A stretch of DNA of 64,000 bases from Gemmatimonadetes bacterium T265 (GTDB lineage Bacteria; Gemmatimonadota; Gemmatimonadetes; Gemmatimonadales; Gemmatimonadaceae): assembly GCA_019973575.1 (NCBI GenBank), contig BPUI01000002.1, forward strand, positions 1,178,001-1,242,000, given 5' to 3'. The notes under the pieces are model-generated. The model ran no database searches, was not told the origin of the DNA, and saw only the letters and a list, made by a program, of their open reading frames with translations. A program made the translations under genes and the position numbers. Of the stretch, positions 29,015 to 36,978 are shown piece by piece; within the stretch, counting starts at the first letter, position 1; the number at the start of each line of letters is the position of its first letter.

Positions 29015-30453
29015 TGGCGGATGAGGAAGTCGGTGAACGCGTACCGGCCGCCGCGCTCGAAGACGACGCGGATCGGCCCGCGCCCCGCGTACGCGTCGAG
29101 CGCGCGGGCGACCTCGTCGGCGCTCTGCGTGGGGGTGCGGTTGACCTGGACGATGACGTCGCCCGGCTCGATCCCGAGGTCGGCCGTCACGCGCGGCGTG
29201 GCCTGGAAGACGAGCGCGCCCGCGGCCGATTGCACGCGCCGCTCGGCGCGGATCGCCGGGGTGAGCGTAACGAGCTGCAGCTCGCGGAGCACGGTCACCT
29301 TGGGCGCGGAGACCTCGGGCAGGTCGGTAGGCTGGAGCGAGGTCGTGCGGTCGGCCCCGCCGCGGCGCAGCGCGACGGGCGTCGACTCGCCCGGGCGGAG
29401 GTCGAGCAGCGCGGCCTCCCAGTCGAACGGGTTCCGCAGCGTGCGGGCGCCGACGCGGCGGAGCTGGTCGCCCGCTTCGATGTCGGCGCGCGCGGCCGGG
29501 GATCCCGGCGTCACGCCGCGCACGACGACGCCGGCGGTGAGCAGGTCGCGCGGGTTGGACGTCTGCGGCGCGGCGAGCGTGAGCCCCACCCACGCGCGCC
29601 GGACGACGCCGTGCGCGAGCAGATCCTCGGCGACGCGGCGCGCCCGGTTGATCGGGATGGCGAACCCAAGCCCGACCGACCCGCCGCTCGGCGTGTAGAT
29701 CGAACTGTTCACGCCGATCACCTCGCCCGCCGCGCTGACGAGCGGCCCGCCCGAGTTGCCCGGGTTGATCGCCGCGTCGGTCTGCAGCATGTCCACGTAC
29801 ACGCCGCCGCCCTCGGCCACGCCGACGAGGTTGCGGCCGGTCGCCGAGATCACGCCGGCGGTCACGCTCGGCTCGGTGTTGCCTAACACGAAGCCGTACG
29901 GGTTGCCGATCGCGACCGCCCACTCGCCGATCATCAGCCCGTCGGAGTTGCCGAGCGGCGCGACGGGGAGCCCGGTCGCGTCGACCTTGAGCACCGCGAG
30001 GTCGTTCGCCTCGTCCGCGCCGACGACCCGCGCCGTGTACGTCGTGCCGTCGCGGAGCGCGACCGACACGCGCTGCGCTCCGCTGACGACGTGCGCGTTC
30101 GTCACCACGACGCCGTCGGCGCGCACGATAAAGCCCGAGCCGATCCCCGACCGCCGCTGCGTCGCGCCCTGGCGTTGTCCGAAGAAGTAGTCGAACGGGT
30201 CGACCTGGGCCTGCTCGACCGACTCCGTCTGGACGGTGACGACGGCGGGCGCGATGCGCGCGACCGCGGTGACGATCGCCGTGCGACGTCCCGACTCGAC
30301 GGAGGCAGACGCCGAAGGCGGCGGCGCCGCCGGAAGCGTCGCCGCGGTCGCCTGCGCGTTCGAACTCGCCGGCGCGCCCTGGCAGCCGACCGCGGCGAGT
30401 AACGCGAGCGCGCCCGAGCGGCCTAACGTGCCGGGCGTGGCGCGGCGCGTCAT
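29011..30453 (-). CDS. HtrA/Deg-type serine protease, probable lipoprotein
   Basis: Envelope quality-control protease. The 480-residue product has a hydrophobic N-terminus ending ALLAAVGC, a plausible lipobox that would lipidate Cys24. A disordered linker precedes a trypsin-like domain with His121 (TNAHVV), Asp151 (NDLAVLKV) and Ser234 (GNSGGPLV). Two PDZ domains follow (around 290-380 and 395-475). The ATG overlaps the upstream gene's stop and the stop overlaps purB, an unexpected link between an exported protease and purine genes. Two Leu-Gly pairs are encoded by TTAGGC (30421, 29881). Confidence 0.92.
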   Translation of the reverse strand: MTRRATPGTLGRSGALALLAAVGCQGAPASSNAQATAATLPAAPPPSASASVESGRRTAIVTAVARIAPAVVTVQTESVEQAQVDPFDYFFGQRQGATQRRSGIGSGFIVRADGVVVTNAHVVSGAQRVSVALRDGTTYTARVVGADEANDLAVLKVDATGLPVAPLGNSDGLMIGEWAVAIGNPYGFVLGNTEPSVTAGVISATGRNLVGVAEGGGVYVDMLQTDAAINPGNSGGPLVSAAGEVIGVNSSIYTPSGGSVGLGFAIPINRARRVAEDLLAHGVVRRAWVGLTLAAPQTSNPRDLLTAGVVVRGVTPGSPAARADIEAGDQLRRVGARTLRNPFDWEAALLDLRPGESTPVALRRGGADRTTSLQPTDLPEVSAPKVTVLRELQLVTLTPAIRAERRVQSAAGALVFQATPRVTADLGIEPGDVIVQVNRTPTQSADEVARALDAYAGRGPIRVVFERGGRYAFTDFLIRQ

Positions 30454-31124
30454 GCGGGCGCGAGGCGCGGCCGCGGTCGCGCCGACAGTTCCTTCAGGAA
30501 CGCGTCCACGCCGCGGTCAGTCAGAGGGTGTACGAGGAACGCGCGCAGGCTCGCGACGTCGACGATCACGGCGTCGGCGCCGGCGAGGCCGCACGCGGTG
30601 AACGCGGCCGCGGTGCGCGGGAGCGACGCTGCGACGTCGCACTCGACGCCGCCGCGGTCGAAGAGCTGCCGGATCTCGCGCACGACCGCGAGGCTATCCT
30701 GGCCGAGGCCGTCGAGCTGGTCGACCGGGACGATCACCGTCGTCGCGCCGGCCTTGGCCGCGAGCAGCGCCTGGGCGGCGCTGAAGACGAGCGTCGCCGC
30801 GACGCGCACGCCCTCGCTCTGCAGCCGGCGGATCGCGGTCACGGCGTCGTCGACGAGCGGGACCTGGACGACGACGTTGTCCGCGACGCGGGCCAACTCG
30901 CGTCCGTCGCGGTGGATGTCGGCCACGTCCACCGACGCGACGCCCGCGTGCACCGGGACGAGCACGCTCCGCGCGATCTCGCCGAGCAGCTCGCGGTGGG
31001 CCTGCGCGTCGCCCGCGCGCTCCTCGGCGAGGCGCGACGGCGAGGTGACGATCGCGTCGGCGAGTCCGTGGTCGGTGGCCCACCGCACGTCGGACGGCGA
31101 GGCGGAGGCGAGCAGGATCTTCAT
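30450..31124 (-). CDS. Transaldolase-family protein lacking the Schiff-base lysine
   Basis: A 224-residue protein aligning by eye over its whole length with the small transaldolase / fructose-6-phosphate aldolase barrel: VRVAATLVFSAAQALLAAKAGATTVIVPV corresponds to the family's T-[AL]-V-[YF]-x-A-A-Q strand. The strand that normally reads V-V-K-I-P is VVVQVP here, placing Gln87 (codon CAG) where the catalytic Lys should be. The family's N-terminal D-T-A segment is LASAS. Aldol chemistry by the standard mechanism is therefore unlikely; it may be a binding or regulatory homologue. It overlaps truA (ATGA) upstream and htrA (ATGA) downstream. Confidence 0.75.
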   Translation of the reverse strand: MKILLASASPSDVRWATDHGLADAIVTSPSRLAEERAGDAQAHRELLGEIARSVLVPVHAGVASVDVADIHRDGRELARVADNVVVQVPLVDDAVTAIRRLQSEGVRVAATLVFSAAQALLAAKAGATTVIVPVDQLDGLGQDSLAVVREIRQLFDRGGVECDVAASLPRTAAAFTACGLAGADAVIVDVASLRAFLVHPLTDRGVDAFLKELSARPRPRLAPA

Positions 31125-31963
31125 GCGGCGTCGGCGAAGACGGGGGAGGGCGGGGGCGCGACGTTGGGCGCGGCGTCGAGGTAGAGCGCAGCCGGGTATC
31201 GCACCGCGTCCAAATAGAGCGCGTGCGGCGGCGCGGGGGCGGACACGCCCCGGTTGTCGGCCGCTTCGAGCAGCGCGGCGACCGCGTCGGGCTCGCGGCG
31301 TCCGCTCGCAGCATCCAGCATCGTGCCGACGAGAAAGCGCACCATGTGATGAAGGAACCGGTTCGCCTCGACGACGAATGCGAGCCCGCCGTCCCGTGGT
31401 CTCCAGAACGCCGCACTCACGCGGCAGTGGTGGTCGTCGGTCGCCGGCGCCGTCCCCTTGACCGCGAAGCCGCGGAATCCGTGCTCCCCGACGATCGCCG
31501 CGGCGGACACGTCGAGGCACTCGCGGTCGAGGCGGGCGGCGCACGCGAACTCGCGCCCGCGGCGGAACGGGGAGAACGCGTCGTCGTCGGTTCCGACGAG
31601 GTACGTGTACCGACGCGCGACGGCGCTGTAGCGGGCGTGGAACTCGTCACGCATCTCGAACGCCGCGGCGACCCAGACGTCGTCCGGGAGCACGGCGTTG
31701 AGCGCGCGGCGGAGCGAGCCGGCCGTCCACCGCTCCGCGACGCGCACGCCCGCCGCCTGCCCGCGCGCGTGCACGCCCGCGTCCGTGCGCCCCGCGCCGA
31801 GCACGGCGACGTGCTGCCGCGTGAGGCGCTCCAGCGCGGCCTCGAGCACACCCTGGACGGTGCGCGCGTCGCGTTGCCGCTGCCAGCCGGCGAAGCGCGC
31901 GCCGTCGTAGTGCAGCACGAGCTGCAGCGAGCGCCCGGAGGTGTCGGTCGATTCGAGGGCCAT
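31121..31963 (-). CDS. truA: tRNA pseudouridine(38-40) synthase TruA
   Basis: Isomerises uridines 38-40 in the anticodon arm of many tRNAs. The 280-residue product has the catalytic Asp61 in GAGRTDAGVHARGQ, the N-terminal YDGARFAGWQRQ, RRYTYLV near 137 and FLHHMVRFLVGTMLDAA near 205. It is the first gene of the long minus-strand run. The start codon ATG 31963 has TAGCTT 9 nt upstream and no Shine-Dalgarno. Confidence 0.95.
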   Translation of the reverse strand: MALESTDTSGRSLQLVLHYDGARFAGWQRQRDARTVQGVLEAALERLTRQHVAVLGAGRTDAGVHARGQAAGVRVAERWTAGSLRRALNAVLPDDVWVAAAFEMRDEFHARYSAVARRYTYLVGTDDDAFSPFRRGREFACAARLDRECLDVSAAAIVGEHGFRGFAVKGTAPATDDHHCRVSAAFWRPRDGGLAFVVEANRFLHHMVRFLVGTMLDAASGRREPDAVAALLEAADNRGVSAPAPPHALYLDAVRYPAALYLDAAPNVAPPPSPVFADAA

Positions 31964-31972
31964 CGCGGGCGG

Positions 31973-31978
31973 AAGCTA
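31973..31978 (-). promoter_or_regulatory. -10-like element TAGCTT for truA (leaderless type)
   Basis: TAGCTT on the minus strand ends 9 nt before the truA ATG in the short divergent gap to the GAF gene. It is the only promoter candidate I see for the truA-to-purC block. Confidence 0.45.
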
Positions 31979-32025
31979 GCCCCGCCGAGAACGGGCGAGC
32001 AACTTACGCATCCAGCTCCGGACCA

Positions 32026-33432
32026 ATGCCCGCTCCCGCCCGTACGCTCGCCTCGCTCGCCCACGCGCTCGGCGCGGCCGCCGACGCCGACGCCGCGCTC
32101 CTCGCGTTCGGCGAATCCGTGGCGGAGCTGGACCGCGGCGCGCAGCCGGCGCTCTACACATACGACGGGCGGCGTCAGCTGCTCGTATCGCGGCGGACGG
32201 TCGCCGATGGGCGGGTCACCGCGACCGAGAGCGACGTCAGCCTCGAACACCTGCCCGCGGCCGTGCGACAGCAGCTCGCGCTCGGCGGTCGCTTCGTCGA
32301 CCTCGCGGAACGGTCGGCCGAGTTCGCCAGGCTGTTCGGGATGGCGACGCCGCTCGACGGGTCGCTCGCCCTGCGCGGCATTCGCGTGGAGGGGCAGTTG
32401 ATCGCGGTGCTCGCGCTCCGCGAGCCGCGGCGCATCTTCGGCGCGCGCGTCGTCGAACGCGCCGAACCGGCCGCCGCGCTGTTCGACCTCGCACTCGCGC
32501 GATTCGCGGAGCGCGACGCGCGCACCGAGGCCGTCGAGACGCTGGAGACGGTGACGCGCCGCGTACACGGGGAGTACGTGCGCAAGCTGAACGGGCTCGA
32601 GGCGGAGCTCGCCGCCGCGCGCAGCGCGCGGGCGGACGTGAGCCCGCCGCCGTCCGCCCCGTCGACGGAGCGACTCGTCGCGGAGCGGGCGAGTGCGCAG
32701 ACGGCCGAGCAGGTGCGGCGGGCGGAGCGACGCGCCGAGGTGCTCGAGCAGCAGCTCGCGGCCGGCGGCGGTCAGCTCGCGCAGGCGCAGCTCGAATCGC
32801 ACCGGCGAGGCGAGGCGCTGCGGCAGACCGAGCGGACGCTGTACCTGCTCGACCGCGTGCTCGCGCTCGACGCGGTCTCGACCGATCCGCAGGAGCTTGC
32901 CGACGGGCTCCTGGCCCTCGTCGGCGACGACACGCAGGCGCAGCGCTGCTCGCTGATGTTGCGCGCGCCGGAGCCCGGCTGGCTCTACCTCGCCGCGGCG
33001 CGCGGCGTCGCGCCGCACGTCATCGACGGCGTGCGCATCCGGATCGGGGAGGGCGTCGCCGGACGTGTCGCGGACGTACGCGAGCCGCTCCTCGTGCGCG
33101 ACGTCCGCGACGCGAGTGCGCACCCGCTGCTGCACGACCAGTATTTCACGACGGGGAGCTTCATCAGCTTCCCGCTCGTCTATCACGACGACCTCGTCGG
33201 CGTCGTGAACCTCACGAACCGTGCGTCGGCGTCCGCGTACGGCCCCGACGACGTCGAGCGCGTGCGGCTGCTCGCGCTCGTCATCGCGCTCGTCGCGACG
33301 CACGCGCGCCTGCCCGAGCGCCTCGCGGCCGGCGACCCGCGTCTGGCGTGGACCTCGACCGGGGCCGCGGCCGCCGACGAGCTGGCGCCGGCGGCTGCGC
33401 CGGCGGGGAACTCGGCACCCAGCCTCGGGTGA
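32026..33432 (+). CDS. Two-GAF-domain sensor-like protein with central coiled coil
   Basis: A 468-residue soluble protein. Residues ~1-165 resemble a degenerate GAF domain. Residues ~165-285 are heptad-rich and highly charged (TAEQVRRAERRAEVLEQQL), a coiled coil. Residues ~285-435 form a clear GAF domain (CSLMLRAPEPGWLYLAAARG, GEGVAGRVADVREPLLVRDV, SFISFPLVYHDDLVGVVNLTN). The tail is Ala/Pro-rich. There is no kinase, cyclase, phosphatase or DNA-binding domain, so any output must be through partners. Ligand unknown. trpD starts 19 nt downstream, suggesting co-transcription. Confidence 0.82.
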   Translation: MPAPARTLASLAHALGAAADADAALLAFGESVAELDRGAQPALYTYDGRRQLLVSRRTVADGRVTATESDVSLEHLPAAVRQQLALGGRFVDLAERSAEFARLFGMATPLDGSLALRGIRVEGQLIAVLALREPRRIFGARVVERAEPAAALFDLALARFAERDARTEAVETLETVTRRVHGEYVRKLNGLEAELAAARSARADVSPPPSAPSTERLVAERASAQTAEQVRRAERRAEVLEQQLAAGGGQLAQAQLESHRRGEALRQTERTLYLLDRVLALDAVSTDPQELADGLLALVGDDTQAQRCSLMLRAPEPGWLYLAAARGVAPHVIDGVRIRIGEGVAGRVADVREPLLVRDVRDASAHPLLHDQYFTTGSFISFPLVYHDDLVGVVNLTNRASASAYGPDDVERVRLLALVIALVATHARLPERLAAGDPRLAWTSTGAAAADELAPAAAPAGNSAPSLG

Positions 33433-33451
33433 CGGCCTTCCGAAACACGCC

Positions 33452-34507
33452 GTGAGCGGCGCGCCCGATCCGCTCCGCGGCGTGCTCCGCGAGCTGGCCG
33501 CGGGTCGCCCGGTGCAACCGGCGGAGGTCACGCTCGCGTTCGACGTCGTGATGCGCGGCGAGGCGAGCGCGGTACAGATCGCCGCCCTGCTCATGGGCCT
33601 GCGCGTGCAGGGGGAGAGCGCGGCGGTGATCGCCGCGGTCGCACGCGCGCTGCGCGGGGCGATGGTCCGACTGCCGTCCGCCGAGCCGGACGCGCTCGTC
33701 GACACCTGCGGGACGGGCGGCGGGGCGATCAGCACCTTCAACATCTCGACCGCCGCGGCGCTCGTCGCCGCCGGCGCGGGGGCACGGATCGCGAAGCACG
33801 GTAACCGCTCGTTCACCTCGCGGTCGGGGAGCGCCGACGTCCTCGAGGCGTTAGGCGTGCGCGCGGACCCGTCCGTTGCCGCCATGCAGCGCGCGCTCGC
33901 GACGGCGGGGATCGCGTTCATGTACGCGCCGGCGATGCACCCCGCGATGCGGCACGTCGGCGCGGTACGACGCGAACTCGCGGTGCCGACGGTGATGAAC
34001 GTCGTCGGCCCGCTCGCCAACCCGGCGATGGCCGGTCGGCAGGTCGTCGGCGTCGCGGACGCGCACCGCGCGCCGCTGATCGCCGGCGCGCTCGCCGACC
34101 TCGGGGCCGTGCACGCGCTCGTCGTCCACGGGGAGCCGGGGCTCGACGAGATCTCGCCGCTCGGCCCGACCCGCGTGTACGAGATCGTTGCCGACGCGGA
34201 CGGCCCGCGAGCGACCACGACGCGCGAGTGGACGATCAGCCCGCGGGCACTCGGCCTCGTGGCCCACGACGCGGCCGAGCTGGCGGGCGGCGCGCCGGAA
34301 GAGAACGCCCGCGTGGTGCTCGACGTGTTGGGTGGAGGCGGGCGCGAAGGCGCGCGGGCCGCGGTGCTGCTCAACGCGGGCGCGGCCGTGTACGTCGCCG
34401 GGCTGGAACCCACGTACGAAGCCGCGGTCGAGCGCGCACGGGCGGCGCTCGACCGCGGGTTGGGGCTGCGGGCGTTGGAGCTGTTACGGGCGGCGTACGC
34501 GGAGTAG
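33452..34507 (+). CDS. trpD: Anthranilate phosphoribosyltransferase
   Basis: Transfers the phosphoribosyl group from PRPP to anthranilate, tryptophan step 2. The 351-residue product has the PRPP motif DTCGTGGGAISTFNIST, the KHGNR motif and the anthranilate-side MHPAMRHVGAVRRELAVPT region near 165. The GTG start at 33452 follows the GAF gene by 19 nt; the frame is open upstream within that gene. It is separated from trpCFBA by convergent lexA and the repeat at 34521. No trpE/G is in the window. Confidence 0.94.
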   Translation: MSGAPDPLRGVLRELAAGRPVQPAEVTLAFDVVMRGEASAVQIAALLMGLRVQGESAAVIAAVARALRGAMVRLPSAEPDALVDTCGTGGGAISTFNISTAAALVAAGAGARIAKHGNRSFTSRSGSADVLEALGVRADPSVAAMQRALATAGIAFMYAPAMHPAMRHVGAVRRELAVPTVMNVVGPLANPAMAGRQVVGVADAHRAPLIAGALADLGAVHALVVHGEPGLDEISPLGPTRVYEIVADADGPRATTTREWTISPRALGLVAHDAAELAGGAPEENARVVLDVLGGGGREGARAAVLLNAGAAVYVAGLEPTYEAAVERARAALDRGLGLRALELLRAAYAE

Positions 34508-34520
34508 CCGTTCGCCCGGT

Positions 34521-34610
34521 CGTCCCGAGCGCAGCGAGGGACCTACGGTCCTCGATGAGGAGCGAGCCCCGTCACCGAAGAGAGTAGATCCCTCGCTGCG
34601 CTCGGGATGG
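34521..34610. repeat. Intergenic palindromic repeat, copy 1
   Basis: The arm CGTCCCGAGCGCAGCGAGGG (from 34521) and its inverted partner (34588-34608) flank a ~45-base centre containing CCCCGTCACC. A second copy with nearly the same arms lies at 57821-57934. It occupies the gap between convergent trpD and lexA and could form a hairpin that terminates either. Its translations give the familiar PERSEG-like shadow peptides found in many genomes, so it should not be called a gene. Confidence 0.8.
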
Positions 34611-34641
34611 CAGTGTTCCCTCGCGAACCGCCGTGAGACGT

Positions 34642-35259
34642 TCAAAACCGGCGGAGCACTCCGACGACGACGCCCTGGATGCTGATGTCGTTCTCGTGCA
34701 CGTAGATCGGATCCATCGTCTCGTTCGCGGGCTGCAGGCGGATGCGGCCGTCGCGCTCGCGGTAGAACTTCTTCACCGTGGACGAGCCGCCCGCGGTGCC
34801 GTGCGTCATCGCGATCACCATCTCGCCGTTGTCGGCGCTGCGGCGCTCGTTCACAACGACGAAGTCGCCGTCGTGGATGTGTGCATCGACCATCGACTGC
34901 CCGCGGACCTTCAGCACGTAGTGCGAGCCGCTCTTGCGCAGGAAGCTCTCCGGGACGGTCATCGTCTCGCCGGAGGTCATCGACTCGATCGGCACGCCGG
35001 CGGCGACGGCACCGAGCACCGGGAGCTCGACCGCGCGGGCGTAGACATCGGTCTCGAGGATCTCGATCGCGCGGCTCTCGTTGTAGCTGCGCTTGATGTA
35101 CCCCTTCCGCTCCAAGTTGCTGAGGTGTTCGTGCACCGTCGCCAGCGAGTTATAGTTGAACGCCTCGGCGATCTCCTCGAAGCTCGGCGCGAAGCCGTGG
35201 GTTTGCGAGTAGCTGCCGAGGTAGGTGAGGATCTCGCGCTGACGCTTGGTGAGCGGCAT
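34642..35259 (-). CDS. lexA: SOS repressor LexA
   Basis: Represses DNA-damage genes and self-cleaves when RecA is activated. The 205-residue product has an N-terminal winged helix-turn-helix (FEEIAEAFNYNSLATVHEHL, residues ~28-46), the cleavage site Ala87-Gly88 in GAVAAGVP, nucleophile Ser122 in GQSMVDAHIHDGD and the general base Lys163 in STVKKFYRE. The frame is open upstream, but ATG 35259 gives the family N-terminus LTKRQREIL and has GGAG 6-7 nt upstream, one of few real Shine-Dalgarno sites here. Its promoter and two operator-like repeats lie at 35357-35431. Confidence 0.95.
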   Translation of the reverse strand: MPLTKRQREILTYLGSYSQTHGFAPSFEEIAEAFNYNSLATVHEHLSNLERKGYIKRSYNESRAIEILETDVYARAVELPVLGAVAAGVPIESMTSGETMTVPESFLRKSGSHYVLKVRGQSMVDAHIHDGDFVVVNERRSADNGEMVIAMTHGTAGGSSTVKKFYRERDGRIRLQPANETMDPIYVHENDISIQGVVVGVLRRF

Positions 35260-35356
35260 GGGGTCTCCAGGGCCGGGTGGCCCGTCGGGCGTGGCAAGTG
35301 CGGTCTGACCCGGCTCGGGGCGATCCGTCGCCGGCGGGGCTGGACGAGCCCGGGAA

Positions 35357-35369
35357 CGAACAGTCGGCG
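35357..35369. promoter_or_regulatory. Putative LexA operator repeat 1 (CGAACAGTCGGCG)
   Basis: A 13-base direct repeat unit, matching the second unit at 35387 in 12 of 13 positions and starting exactly 30 bases (about three helical turns) from it. It lies in the lexA leader. Confidence 0.5.
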
Positions 35370-35386
35370 TGCGTCCGCGCGCCGCC

Positions 35387-35399
35387 CGAACAGTCGCCG
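35387..35399. promoter_or_regulatory. Putative LexA operator repeat 2 (CGAACAGTCGCCG)
   Basis: It begins 3 bases downstream of the lexA -10 box and covers the expected transcription start, the right place for autorepression. Confidence 0.55.
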
Positions 35400-35402
35400 A
35401 AA

Positions 35403-35431
35403 ACGCTAGCCGAAGATCGGCCGAAGTGCAA
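35403..35431 (-). promoter_or_regulatory. Promoter of lexA
   Basis: On the minus strand, TTGCAC (35431-35426), exactly 17 bases, TAGCGT (35408-35403). It predicts a start near 35396, inside operator repeat 2, and a ~135-nt leader. Confidence 0.65.
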
Positions 35432-35441
35432 GCAACGCCAG

Positions 35442-35447
35442 TAGCTG
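35442..35447 (+). promoter_or_regulatory. -10-like element TAGCTG for trpC (leaderless type)
   Basis: TAGCTG ends 5 nt before the GTG at 35453. It supports that GTG as the trpC start. No clear -35. Confidence 0.35.
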
Positions 35448-35452
35448 ACATC

Positions 35453-36301
35453 GTGCCGAACTCCGTCGCTCTCGCCGCCGACGATCGCTGGACCGCACCC
35501 GGCGGCGTCCTGGCCGAGTTGTGCGCGGCCGCGCGGGAGCGGGTCGCCGCGCTCCGCCCGCGAGCTGCCGAGCTGGAGCGGGCAGCCGCCGGCCGCCCGC
35601 TCCCGCCCAGCTTCGCGGGCGCGCTGCGGCGTGACGTGGTGTCCGTCGTCGCCGAGATCAAGCGATCGTCGCCGTCCAAGGGCGCGATCGCGCCGGGGCT
35701 GGACGCGGGCGATCAGGCGGTCGCGTACGCACGCGGCGGGGCCGCGGCGCTCTCCGTCCTGACGGAGCCGACACGCTTCGACGGCTCGATCGGCGACCTC
35801 GATGTGGCCGGGACCGCCGTCGCCGGCGCGGTGCCACTGCTGCGGAAGGACTTCGTCGTCGACCGACTACAGCTCGTCGAAGCGCGGGCGCACGGCGCGT
35901 CCGCGGTGTTGCTCATCGCACGTGCGCTCGCGCCGGCGACGCTCCGCGAGCTTGCGCGCGACGCCGTCGCGCTCGGGCTCGACGTGCTCGCCGAAGTGCG
36001 CGACGAGCGGGAACTCGACGCGGCGCTCGACGCGGGCGCGCCGGTGATCGGGGTGAACAACCGCAACCTCGAGACGCTCGCGATCGACCTCGCGACCGGC
36101 GAGCGGCTGGTTCCGTTGATCCCGGCGGACCGCGTCGCGGTGTTCGAGAGCGGCGTGCTCGGCCCCCAGGAAGTTGCGCGCGCGGCCGCGGTGGGTGCGG
36201 ACGCGGTCCTCGTCGGATCGAGCGTGTCGGCAGCGGCGGATCCGGCCGCCGCGGTCGCGGCGCTCACGCGCGTCGCTCGGCGCGCGCGGGGGCGCCCGTG
36301 A
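35453..36301 (+). CDS. trpC: Indole-3-glycerol phosphate synthase
   Basis: TIM-barrel enzyme closing the indole ring, tryptophan step 4. The 282-residue product has [15 protein letters not shown] (catalytic Lys), [27 protein letters not shown], the [14 protein letters not shown] motif and [10 protein letters not shown]. The start is uncertain: GTG 35453 is preferred (-10-like box 5 nt upstream), while GTG 35426 in frame adds nine residues but lies in the lexA -35 box. It is first in trpC-trpF-trpB-trpA, divergent from lexA, and overlaps trpF (GTGA). Confidence 0.94.
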   Translation: MPNSVALAADDRWTAPGGVLAELCAAARERVAALRPRAAELERAAAGRPLPPSFAGALRRDVVSVVAEIKRSSPSKGAIAPGLDAGDQAVAYARGGAAALSVLTEPTRFDGSIGDLDVAGTAVAGAVPLLRKDFVVDRLQLVEARAHGASAVLLIARALAPATLRELARDAVALGLDVLAEVRDERELDAALDAGAPVIGVNNRNLETLAIDLATGERLVPLIPADRVAVFESGVLGPQEVARAAAVGADAVLVGSSVSAAADPAAAVAALTRVARRARGRP

Positions 36302-36978
36302 TGCACGGCGCGTCACCCCCGCCCGCGCCGGCGCTCAAATTCTGCGGCATCACCCGCGCGGACGACGCTCGCCACGCGGCCGGCGTCGGGGCCGCCTACA
36401 TCGGCTGCATTTTCGCCGGCGGCCCCCGGCTCGTGACCGCGGAGCAGGCGAGCGCGCTCGCGACCGCGATGCCCGACGCGGCCGTGCAGACCGTCGGCGT
36501 GATGGGCGACGTGCCCGCGCGCGCGGCGGCGAACCTCGCGCACGCGGCGGGACTCGGCGTCGTGCAGCTGCATGCCGACCCCGACGCAAGGGCGGTCGCC
36601 ACCATGCGTCGGCACTGGGACGGCCCAGTGTGGGCCGTCGTGCGCGTGCGTGGCGACCAGCTTCCGCCGCACACGGAGAGCCTGTTCGACGTCGCGGACG
36701 CCGTCGTGCTCGATGCACACGTGCCCGGCGGCATGCTCGGCGGCAACGGCGTCACGCTTCCGTGGCAGGCGCTCGCCGACGCGCTCGCGCCGTTACGCGG
36801 GCGGGCGCCGCTCGTGCTCGCCGGCGGTCTCCGCCCCGAAAACGTCGGTGCCGCCGTGGCCGCGCTCGCGCCCGACGTCGTCGACGTTTCGTCCGGCGTC
36901 GAGCGCACCCCCGGGGTCAAGGACCACACCCGCATGACCGCGTTCGCCGCGGCCGCGCGCCAACTCGTCGTGTTATGA
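36298..36978 (+). CDS. trpF: Phosphoribosylanthranilate isomerase
   Basis: TIM-barrel enzyme catalysing the Amadori rearrangement of tryptophan step 3. The 226-residue product has the general-base Cys in [22 protein letters not shown], the general-acid Asp in [10 protein letters not shown] and the phosphate-binding [10 protein letters not shown] and [15 protein letters not shown]. The frame starts GTG-ATG at 36298/36301; either could serve. It overlaps the trpC stop and its own stop overlaps trpB (ATGA). Confidence 0.94.
   Translation: MMHGASPPPAPALKFCGITRADDARHAAGVGAAYIGCIFAGGPRLVTAEQASALATAMPDAAVQTVGVMGDVPARAAANLAHAAGLGVVQLHADPDARAVATMRRHWDGPVWAVVRVRGDQLPPHTESLFDVADAVVLDAHVPGGMLGGNGVTLPWQALADALAPLRGRAPLVLAGGLRPENVGAAVAALAPDVVDVSSGVERTPGVKDHTRMTAFAAAARQLVVL

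Noticed and set aside
31417-34413. 998-codon open frame on the minus strand
   Set aside because: It runs antisense through truA's upstream region, the GAF gene and trpD, all of which have clear family motifs. Its translation is Ser/Arg/Pro/Ala-rich without domains. GC-rich DNA opens such shadow frames.
34188-34685. Open frames across the repeat at 34521, with PERSEG-like peptides
   Set aside because: The peptides come from the palindromic repeat itself and recur around 57800-57940 in another frame; they are shadows of a repeat, not genes.
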